A stretch of 64,000 nucleotides of DNA from Bradyrhizobium sp. Ec3.3 (GTDB lineage Bacteria > Pseudomonadota > Alphaproteobacteria > Rhizobiales > Xanthobacteraceae): the NCBI RefSeq assembly GCF_000472925.1, contig NZ_AXAS01000002.1, positions 310,001 through 374,000 on the forward strand. Direction: 5' to 3'. Positions 58,010 to 64,000 of this stretch are shown one piece after another (position 1 is the stretch's first letter; every line of letters begins with the position of its first letter). A program made the position numbers and the translations under genes. The notes beneath the pieces are model-generated. The model ran no database searches, had not been told where the DNA came from, and saw only the letters and a list, made by a program, of their open reading frames with translations.

Positions 58010-58927
58010 ATGCGCCCGCGCCTGCCGCCCCTCAACAACCTGAAAGCGTTCGAAGCCGCCGCACGGCACGAAAGCTTCACGCGCGCTGCCGAGGAACTCT
58101 GTGTTACGCAGGGTGCGGTAAGCCAGCAGGTCAAGGCGCTCGAACAGGGGCTCGGACTCAAGCTGTTCAATCGTGAACGCCAGCGTCTGGTCATCACGGA
58201 AGCGGGGCGCGACTATCTCACGGTCGTGCGCGACGCCCTGGACCGGATTGCAGTTGGCACCGAGCGACTTCTCCAACGTCAGAACGCCGGTGTTCTGACC
58301 GTCAGCACCTCGCCCGACTTCGCCGCCAAATGGCTCGTGCATCGTCTCGGTCATTTTGCCGAAGCGCACTCCGGCATCGATCTCCGCGTCTCGGCAACGC
58401 TGCATCATGTGGACTTCGCGCGCGAGGACGTCGACCTTGCCGTCCGGCACGGCGACGGCAACTGGCCGGGGTTCGATACCGTCCAGTTGAGCGGCGAGCG
58501 GCTTTTTGCAGTTTGCAGCCCGAAGCTGCTCTTGGGACGCCGCAGACTCAGAGAGCCCACGGACATCCTGAAGTTTCCTCTGATCCATCTGGACAGCCGG
58601 GCGGATTGGACGCATTGGCTGCGGGAGGCCGGAGTCGATGAGAGCGCGGTCACACATGGACCGCTTCTCAACCGAGCGAGCATGGTCATTGATGCCGCCA
58701 TCAATGGGCAGGGCATTGCGCTGGCGCGAACGACCTTGGCCGCATGGGATCTGATCAACGGCCGGTTGATACGCCCCTTTCCGAATTCGCTTCCATTGTC
58801 GAAGACGTATTGGATTGTGTGCCCCAAAGCGACGTCGAACGTGCCGAAGATCGTGACGTTCCGAAACTGGCTTTTGGCGGAAGCGGCAGAGGATGCACGC
58901 CGCCTTAAATCGGCGCTTCGGCGATAA
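58010..58927 (+). CDS. LysR family regulator, GcvA-like
   Basis: A 305-residue regulator. The helix-turn-helix is LPPLNNLKAFEAAARHESFTRAAEELCVTQGAVSQQVKALEQGLGLKLFNRERQRLVITEAG. The effector domain follows, with the GcvA-like pattern VSTSPDFAAKWLVHRLGHFAEAHSGIDLRVSATLHHVDFAREDVDLAVRHGDGNWPG. It is divergent from the DUF1127 gene by 122 bases and may control it or itself. The ligand is unknown. Confidence 0.9.
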   Translation: MRPRLPPLNNLKAFEAAARHESFTRAAEELCVTQGAVSQQVKALEQGLGLKLFNRERQRLVITEAGRDYLTVVRDALDRIAVGTERLLQRQNAGVLTVSTSPDFAAKWLVHRLGHFAEAHSGIDLRVSATLHHVDFAREDVDLAVRHGDGNWPGFDTVQLSGERLFAVCSPKLLLGRRRLREPTDILKFPLIHLDSRADWTHWLREAGVDESAVTHGPLLNRASMVIDAAINGQGIALARTTLAAWDLINGRLIRPFPNSLPLSKTYWIVCPKATSNVPKIVTFRNWLLAEAAEDARRLKSALRR

Positions 58928-59062
58928 GGGGCGATAGGCCAACGCTGGAGCGGACCAAGCAAGCGGTCGCCGCCCGATGGCAAAGTCGGGTGCAAGGCGC
59001 TTCGGGCATTCCCGGAAACCTTCGTCGCTTTTGCACATGTGCTGCCTCCCGACAAATCGACC

Positions 59063-60064
59063 TCACGGCATCGGCTTGAACACCCATATGGCTGCCGACC
59101 CGGCGAAGCCCGCACGGACGGCGACAAACAGACGGTCCATCTCCGGCACAAACAGTGAAGTTCGCGCACCTGTCGCGGTCGGTATGCGCGCGGTCCCCCG
59201 ATAGGTCGCGCCGTCGATTTCAAACACGTCGACATAACCCGTGCCGCAGCTCACATAGACGCGTTCACGCTTTGCATCGATGAAGAGATCGTCGACATCG
59301 CCGCAGGTTTCGGCCTTGGCGACGGGCTTGCCGTCTGTCGAGGAGAGGACAGCAAGCTCGGCCGGGCTGCGGAACACCAGAAGGACGCGGTTTCGGTTGT
59401 AATCGACGGTCATCGCGAAATTCCCGCCTTTGTCCATCGGCCAATTGGCGAGCTGTTTCCCCGAATGGCTGTCCATCACCGCGACGGCGTGGGCGTCAGG
59501 CAGGTTTACGAAGATGCGACCGGTCTCCGGCTCGATCTGGAAGCTTTCGGGGTGCGCTTTCAACGGCACATCCCGGACCTTCTTGCGGCTCGAAGCATCG
59601 ACGATCGCCAATGCGCCATCGCCGTAGCCGACGATGACCCGTTGGGCAGCGGCATCGATGCGAACATTGTCAGCATCGCTTCCAAGCTCGATTTGCCCCT
59701 TCGCCTTGTAGTCGTTGCCATCGAACAGCTTCACCGAGCCATCTCGGGCATTGGCGACGAACAGGGTATCGGTCGTTGGCTCATAGCCAACGCCTTGCGG
59801 CTCATTCAACCCGGATATCGTGCACATCACGCTGCGACTTGCGAGATCGACGACGCCGACGCTGTCGTTGCCGAGCTCGGCTATGAACAACCGCTGTCGC
59901 TTCAGGTCGACTGCCAAGTGATCGATCCGTCCACGCACCTTGCCCAACAGAATCTTGGCCTCGAGTTGCAGGGGGCCGTTCTCTTCCGCTTGAGCGGACG
60001 TCGCAGCGCCGCCCAGCACGACGCCGGCCAACGCCACGACCAATTTCCTGAACCAATGGGACAT
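59063..60064 (-). CDS. Exported YncE-like beta-propeller protein
   Basis: A 333-residue protein with signal peptide MSHWFRKLVVALAGVVLGGAATSAQA, then propeller repeats: DHLAVDLKRQRLFIAELGNDSVGVVDLASR, EPTTDTLFVANARDGSVKLFDG, ERVYVSCGTGYVDVFEIDG. It is predicted periplasmic. It is the last of four same-strand genes: DUF1259 protein, sodB, a small ORF and this. The function is unknown; ligand binding or protein scaffolding is typical. Confidence 0.85.
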   Translation of the reverse strand: MSHWFRKLVVALAGVVLGGAATSAQAEENGPLQLEAKILLGKVRGRIDHLAVDLKRQRLFIAELGNDSVGVVDLASRSVMCTISGLNEPQGVGYEPTTDTLFVANARDGSVKLFDGNDYKAKGQIELGSDADNVRIDAAAQRVIVGYGDGALAIVDASSRKKVRDVPLKAHPESFQIEPETGRIFVNLPDAHAVAVMDSHSGKQLANWPMDKGGNFAMTVDYNRNRVLLVFRSPAELAVLSSTDGKPVAKAETCGDVDDLFIDAKRERVYVSCGTGYVDVFEIDGATYRGTARIPTATGARTSLFVPEMDRLFVAVRAGFAGSAAIWVFKPMP

Positions 60065-60106
60065 CGTCGCCCCCGTTGCGTTCGAGTAGTGCACCCTCAC
60101 TCAGCC

Positions 60107-60238
60107 TCATCGCAGGATCGGATAGGAGATCAAGCCGACGACTGCGGTTGCCGCGATCAGCAGCGGATTGCCGGCGAGACATTTTCGTCAGCGGCCGCCA
60201 CCCGGATATTGCGGGTCGAGTCCCCTTTGTTCGTTCAC
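60107..60238 (-). pseudogene. 43-codon membrane peptide gene interrupted by TGA (codon 17)
   Basis: A GTG at 60238 has a near-perfect GGAGGA sequence six bases upstream. The frame reads MNEQRGLDPQYPGGGR, then TGA (60190-60188), then RKCLAGNPLLIAATAVVG and LISYPILR with a final TGA at 60109-60107. The second part is a clean membrane helix. One base change (TGA to TGG, Trp) would give a continuous 43-residue membrane protein. It sits between sodB and the YncE-like gene, 10 bases after the sodB stop. Nonsense mutation or a 16-residue leader peptide are the alternatives. Confidence 0.45.
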
Positions 60239-60248
60239 GCGTTCCTCC

Positions 60249-60845
60249 TCAGGTTTCCCTCGCGTATTGTTCGTACAGCTTGGCGGCGTTGTCCCAGCGA
60301 ATGGCCTCCATGTAGACGTCGACATAGCGGGCGGCCGCAGCGCCGAAGTCCATGTGATAGGCGTGCTCATACATGTCGAGCACCAGCACCGGGCGACCTC
60401 CGGCAAGCGTTGTCGTATGGTCGGCGGCCCATTGATTGATGAGCCGCCTGTCGCGCGGTGAATAGGAAAGTATCACCCAACCCGAACCACCGCCTTCCGC
60501 CTTGCCCATCGCCGCGAATTCCGTCCGCCAGCGCTCCACGCTGCCGAAGTCGCGCGCAATCGCGTCGGCGAGCGCGCCGCTCGGCCCGCCCGCACCGCCG
60601 AGGCCGTCGAAGTAGACCTCGTGCAGGATCATCGAGTTCGACGCGATCAGCTCTTCGCGCTTCAGGCCGTTGATGACGAAGTTCGGCGCCTTGGCGAAGT
60701 CGAGCTCGGCAAGCTGCGCGCCGATCGCGTTGAGCCGCTTCACCGCGCCGACGTAGTTGTTCTCGTAGTGGCTCACGAGTATTTTTTCGGAGATGCCGCT
60801 GATCGACTTTGGATCGAACGGTATCGGTTTGGCCTGGTAAGACAT
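60249..60845 (-). CDS. sodB: Superoxide dismutase, Fe/Mn type
   Basis: A 198-residue enzyme that converts superoxide to oxygen and hydrogen peroxide. The metal ligands are visible as His26 (SHYENNY), His75 (ILHEVYF), Asp157 and His161 (LVLDMYEHAYHMDFG). The usual D-V-W-E-H-A-Y-Y block has Tyr for Trp and His for the second Tyr, so this is a divergent subgroup. Iron or manganese cannot be decided from this. It follows the DUF1259 gene by 53 bases. Confidence 0.9.
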   Translation of the reverse strand: MSYQAKPIPFDPKSISGISEKILVSHYENNYVGAVKRLNAIGAQLAELDFAKAPNFVINGLKREELIASNSMILHEVYFDGLGGAGGPSGALADAIARDFGSVERWRTEFAAMGKAEGGGSGWVILSYSPRDRRLINQWAADHTTTLAGGRPVLVLDMYEHAYHMDFGAAAARYVDVYMEAIRWDNAAKLYEQYARET

Positions 60846-60898
60846 CGCCTGACTCCTTTGCGCTATCGCGTCCCGTCACCGGTCTTGCGACCATTGCC

Positions 60899-61795
60899 TC
60901 AGCTCTTCGTGCTTGCGGTCTTGTCGAGCGCGGCGCGCAGGCCCCTGGCGAGCTTGACCGCGTCGTCGTTGGCCCAGAAATGCATGAAGAACAGCCGCGG
61001 CTGCTCGTCGAGCATGTGGCTGTGCAGCGCGGTCACCTCGATGCCGTTCGACTTGAGCGCCGCAATCACCGGGTTCACCTCCTCGCCTGTCAGCACGAAA
61101 TCGCCGGTGATGGCAGCCTTGCCGCCGCCGGTCGGCTGGAAGTTGATGCCGGTCGCAACTCCCAGCGGTCCGACGGGATTGAGCGGCATGCCGCCTTCGC
61201 TGATGGGATCGCGACGCGGCACGGTGAACGCGTAGACGCCACCGTTGGCCTGTCCCTTGACGCCGATGATCTGATCGAGCTGCCCCGTGTCGAGATCGAC
61301 CGCGGGCGGCGGACTCGACGGCGCGGCGACGGTGAGCGGCGTCTTGCTCTCGGCGAGCGCGTCGTGGATGGACGTGGCAAGTCTAACGGGATCGCCATGT
61401 CCGGCGACATGCATGTAGAACGTCATAGGATTGGCGCGCAGCAGATGATTGTGCACGGCTGATATCTCGAGCCCACTCGCGATCATCTTAGACATCACCG
61501 GATTGATCTCGGATTCGAGCAGCACCAGATCACCCATGATCATCGCGCCGCCATGCGCGGGCTTGAACGCGATCCAGCCACCGAGCGCAAGCGCCGGCTT
61601 GATGGCCACGCCGTCGAGCGTCACGGCAAGATCGCTGCGCGGAAAGCCGTAACGATGCACGTCGCCGGCCACTGCCGGCTTTCGTCCCAGCGTGTCATCG
61701 ACCCTTTGCCAGTCGATGTCCTGGGCGCGCGCGGGCAAAAGTCCGCTGATCGCCATCAACAGCAGTGCCGCACAAGAGATGATGGATTTGCGCAT
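60899..61795 (-). CDS. DUF1259 exported protein (LpqO-like)
   Basis: A 298-residue protein with signal peptide MRKSIISCAALLLMAISGLLPARA. Two DUF1259 domains are seen in tandem. Each shows DLAVTLDGV/AFTVPRRD, GDLVLLESEINPVMSKMIASGLEISAVHNHLL or GDFVLTGEEVNPVIAALKSNGIEVTALHSHML, and a final MHxxGHGDPVRLA or MHFWANDDAVKLA. The His-rich HNH/HSH positions could bind metal. It heads the sodB operon. Its role is unknown; metal or redox stress is an inference from the SOD neighbour. Confidence 0.85.
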   Translation of the reverse strand: MRKSIISCAALLLMAISGLLPARAQDIDWQRVDDTLGRKPAVAGDVHRYGFPRSDLAVTLDGVAIKPALALGGWIAFKPAHGGAMIMGDLVLLESEINPVMSKMIASGLEISAVHNHLLRANPMTFYMHVAGHGDPVRLATSIHDALAESKTPLTVAAPSSPPPAVDLDTGQLDQIIGVKGQANGGVYAFTVPRRDPISEGGMPLNPVGPLGVATGINFQPTGGGKAAITGDFVLTGEEVNPVIAALKSNGIEVTALHSHMLDEQPRLFFMHFWANDDAVKLARGLRAALDKTASTKS

Positions 61796-62277
61796 GATTG
61801 TTCTCCTGGTTGTGTCCTGCCCCAGGGCAACAGGCGCCGCTCCGCGGAGGCAGCGCGCCTCAACGTGCGCCGGCGCGCTCGTGGTGCCGGCAAGTCGAGA
61901 TCGTTTGTCTGGTGAAATCGGGATGGGAGCTGACATGCGGCGTCCTTGCGAAGTCAGGACGCGATTCTTGGGCATGTCGCCTCACGGGGAGATCGCACAT
62001 CCCCGTCAGGCGAATAAAGACCCTGTCGCCCCACGGCGTCAACCTGGGTGGAGCCGATCGGGCTTGGGGACGGCTACAGCAACGAAAACGGCCCCGTTTT
62101 GCTCCATTTTCGCAGCTTTATGCCCGAAACAGCTGCTTTAGGGGATTTCTATGCTGCAATGCGGGATGCCGAATGCTGCTATGCAAACAAACCGATTGCC
62201 GTTGGCATCTGGTATACATAGATTGCCTTTCAAGGATGAGACAGCAATACTGACCGTCTTGAGAAAGGGAACTTCCG
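61796..62277. other. Divergent regulatory gap upstream of the oxlT region
   Basis: About 480 bases between the DUF1259 gene and the small ORF at 62278. It includes a hairpin AAAACGG-CC-CCGTTTT (62085-62100) and the operator-like site at 62203. No intact gene is supported. Confidence 0.5.
62203..62219. promoter_or_regulatory. Putative operator 3, TGGCATCTGGTATACAT
   Basis: The left half and spacer match operators 1 and 2 (TGGCATNTGGT); the right half is ATACAT instead of ATGCCA. It lies 58 bases before the small ORF upstream of the oxalate/formate antiporter, the same distance as operator 2 from its gene. It links the antiporter region to the gntR-oxc-frc cluster. Confidence 0.6.
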
Positions 62278-62415
62278 ATGTCCAAGTCCGCCGCCGTCGC
62301 GCTCCAGCCCTCCAGCTCCCTGATCAGCCGCCTCGTGGCCGCGATCGACCGCCTGCTGATGGCAAGCGCCGAGATCTCCATCCGCAACGGCGACCAGCCG
62401 CGCTTCGGCCTCTGA
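62278..62415 (+). CDS. 45-residue small protein upstream of oxlT
   Basis: ATG 62278 with AAGGGA ten bases upstream. It opens MSKSAAVALQPSSSLISRLV and continues AAIDRLLMASAEISIRNGDQ to the end PRFGL. A single amphipathic helix (LISRLVAAIDRLLMASAEI) is predicted, with no signal or membrane segment. It is preceded by operator 3 and followed by a terminator at 62477, so it probably has its own short transcript. No family is known to me. It may be a small regulator of the transporter or a leader peptide. Confidence 0.6.
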   Translation: MSKSAAVALQPSSSLISRLVAAIDRLLMASAEISIRNGDQPRFGL

Positions 62416-62476
62416 GACCTTCAGCGCGTCGAATTGTCGCGCCGAGTTTAAATCTCCCGAATTGCGACTTTCGATG

Positions 62477-62508
62477 AATGGCCCCTCTGCGCGGGGCCAT
62501 TTCTATTT
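62477..62508 (+). terminator. Rho-independent terminator between small ORF and oxlT
   Basis: Stem AATGGCCCC (62477-62485) with GGGGCCATT (62493-62501), a seven-base loop, then TCTATTT. It could end the small-ORF transcript or attenuate read-through into the antiporter gene. Confidence 0.75.
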
Positions 62509-62589
62509 GCGCATACGGCTCGTTGCGCGACCTCCACACAAGCAGGTTGCGGCATAAGCGCACGGTGAGCCGTCGGGCGCTTGAAGCTT

Positions 62590-62606
62590 GGCATAATGAA
62601 TACAAG
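62590..62606. promoter_or_regulatory. Weak operator-like site TGGCAT-N5-ATACAA
   Basis: It matches operator 3 in TGGCAT and ATACA but lacks the central TGGT. It is 49 bases before the antiporter start, after the terminator, where a promoter for the antiporter would lie. A chance match is possible. Confidence 0.3.
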
Positions 62607-62654
62607 AATGCCTCTACAGCGCTCGCAAAAAAGAGAAGCGCATCTGGAGGATTC

Positions 62655-63944
62655 ATGACGGACATGGTGCACGCAACAACGGCCCCAACGGCCGCGCGCG
62701 TCAGCGACACCTTTCGCTGGGCTCAACTCGCGATCGGCGTCGCCGCGATGGTGATGATCGCGAACTATCAATATGGCTGGACGTTCTTCGTCCCCGACAT
62801 CCAGAAAACATTCGGCTGGGATCGCGCCTCGATCCAGTGGGCGTTTACGTTGTTCGTGCTGTTCGAGACCTGGCTCGTGCCGGTCGAGGGATGGTTCGTC
62901 GACAAATACGGTCCGCGCATCGTCGTCCTCGTCGGCGGCGTGCTCTGCGCGATCGGCTGGATGATCAACGCCAAGGCCACCACGCTGAACGGTTACTATC
63001 TCGGCATGATCATCGCGGGCATCGGCGCCGGCGCCGTCTACGGCACCTGCGTCGGCAACGCGCTGAAATGGTTTCCGGATAAGCGCGGTCTTGCCGCCGG
63101 CCTCACGGCGGCCGGCTTCGGCGCCGGCTCCGCGCTCACGGTCGCGCCGATCCAGGCGATGATCAAGGACTCGGGATTCCAGTCCACCTTCCTCTATTTC
63201 GGCCTCGGCCAAGGCATCATCATCTGCATCCTCGCCTTCTTCCTGCTCGCGCCGAAGCCGGGCCAGGTGCCGAACGTGGTGCAGAATGCCGCGCTCGTGC
63301 AGAGCCGGCGCAACTATCAGCCAACGGAAGTGCTGCGCCAGCCGATCTTCTGGCTGATGTACTTCATGTTCATGATCGTCGGCGCCGGCGGCTTGATGGT
63401 GACGGCGAATCTCAAGCCGATCGCGGTCGACTGGAAGGTCGACGCCATTCCGGTCACGCTCATGGGCATGACCATGACGGCGGTGACGTTCGCAGCGACC
63501 ATCGACCGCGTGCTCAACGGCCTGACGCGTCCGTTCTTCGGCTGGATCTCCGACATGATCGGCCGCGAGAACACGATGTTCATCGCCTTCGGCATGGAAG
63601 GCATCGGCATCTGGATGCTCTACCTCTGGGGCCACGATCCCGTCTGGTTCGTGTTGCTGTCGGGCTTCGTGTTCTTCGCCTGGGGTGAGATCTACTCGCT
63701 GTTCCCCTCGACCTGCACCGACACGTTCGGCGCTAAGTTCGCGACCACCAATGCGGGCCTGCTCTACACTGCGAAGGGCACGGCCGCGCTCCTTGTTCCC
63801 TTGGCCAACTATGTGCAGCAGACCTCGGGCCATTGGGACAACGTGTTCATCATCGCGGCCGGCGCCAACATCCTTGCCTCGTTGCTTGCGATCCTGGTGC
63901 TGAAACCCTGGCGCAAGACGGTCGTCGCGCAGGCGTCCGCCTAA
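62655..63944 (+). CDS. oxlT: Oxalate/formate antiporter family MFS transporter
   Basis: A 429-residue, 12-helix MFS protein from ATG 62655, with GGAGG upstream. Conserved charged membrane residues that match OxlT are Arg292 (LNGLTRPFFGWISD) and Lys374 (LYTAKGTAALL); their spacing of 82 is close to the Arg272-Lys355 pair known in OxlT. OxlT swaps external oxalate for internal formate and is coupled to Frc and Oxc in oxalate catabolism. Its gene is 29 kb from oxc-frc but shares a regulatory motif. Confidence 0.88.
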   Translation: MTDMVHATTAPTAARVSDTFRWAQLAIGVAAMVMIANYQYGWTFFVPDIQKTFGWDRASIQWAFTLFVLFETWLVPVEGWFVDKYGPRIVVLVGGVLCAIGWMINAKATTLNGYYLGMIIAGIGAGAVYGTCVGNALKWFPDKRGLAAGLTAAGFGAGSALTVAPIQAMIKDSGFQSTFLYFGLGQGIIICILAFFLLAPKPGQVPNVVQNAALVQSRRNYQPTEVLRQPIFWLMYFMFMIVGAGGLMVTANLKPIAVDWKVDAIPVTLMGMTMTAVTFAATIDRVLNGLTRPFFGWISDMIGRENTMFIAFGMEGIGIWMLYLWGHDPVWFVLLSGFVFFAWGEIYSLFPSTCTDTFGAKFATTNAGLLYTAKGTAALLVPLANYVQQTSGHWDNVFIIAAGANILASLLAILVLKPWRKTVVAQASA

Positions 63945-63972
63945 GCCCTCACCCTTCCAATCTCGCGCACTG

Positions 63973-64000
63973 CGCCCGGCCCCTTTGGGGGCCGGGCGTT
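63973..64000 (+). terminator. Terminator hairpin after oxlT (T-tract cut by window)
   Basis: An 11-base stem CGCCCGGCCCC (63973-63983) with GGGGCCGGGCG (63988-63998) and a four-base loop, then TT at the window end. It follows the antiporter gene by 28 bases. Confidence 0.8.

Overview
The window looks like chromosomal DNA of a Bradyrhizobium-type alphaproteobacterium (order Hyphomicrobiales). I infer this from the high GC content, the gene families (glyoxylate and oxalate catabolism, many one-component regulators, DUF1127, DUF1236 and DUF1259 proteins, PF04392 binding proteins), FixK-type boxes, and intergenic palindromic repeats of the kind common in that group. No rRNA, tRNA, CRISPR array, insertion sequence or prophage was recognised.

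Layout. 1-6.9 kb: the end of an ABC transporter ATPase, a YeiH-type membrane protein, a Baeyer-Villiger-type monooxygenase, and alanine dehydrogenase divergent from an Lrp/AsnC regulator. 7.3-13 kb: a patatin-like protein with an altered catalytic dyad, a large SAM-cyclase-ATPase-TPR protein and a tandem Usp protein. 13.5-20.8 kb: an Orn/Lys/Arg decarboxylase with a GNAT acetyltransferase, a decayed ornithine cyclodeaminase, an orphan FlgC-like protein, and a 2-hydroxyacid dehydrogenase divergent from a two-subunit ThDP decarboxylase. 20.9-34 kb: the metabolic core. Tartronate semialdehyde reductase, hydroxypyruvate isomerase, glyoxylate carboligase, adenine deaminase and an IclR regulator lie next to an ADP-forming acyl-CoA synthetase, a GntR regulator, oxalyl-CoA decarboxylase and formyl-CoA transferase. 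The oxalate/formate antiporter sits apart, at 62.7 kb. An inverted-repeat operator found twice in front of the GntR gene recurs in front of the antiporter, which suggests one split oxalate regulon.

34-37.5 kb is a low-density patch with direct repeats, a gene fragment, an alpha/beta hydrolase, an RlpA-like protein and a PF04392 binding protein. 37.7-49.8 kb is a coherent C2 module: NarL-type response regulator, GAF-Fis regulator, aldehyde dehydrogenase, DUF779 protein, acetyl-CoA synthetase, adenylate kinase, two small proteins, DUF485 protein plus ActP acetate symporter, a cNMP/CBS/nucleotidyltransferase protein and a DEDDh exonuclease. It would oxidise acetaldehyde to acetate and activate acetate to acetyl-CoA. 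50-57.9 kb holds stress and housekeeping genes (S21, cold shock, Usp, HAD, Hsp70-like, TauE, GST, DUF1127). 58-64 kb holds a LysR regulator, a DUF1259-SOD-small ORF-beta-propeller operon, and the antiporter region with a 45-residue ORF and its own terminator.

The points most worth following up are the shared oxalate operator and the attenuator-like small transcript before the antiporter, the Cys/Glu patatin, the small gene behind sodB interrupted by TGA, the TGTCTCA palindrome before the aldehyde dehydrogenase, and the ornithine cyclodeaminase remnant.
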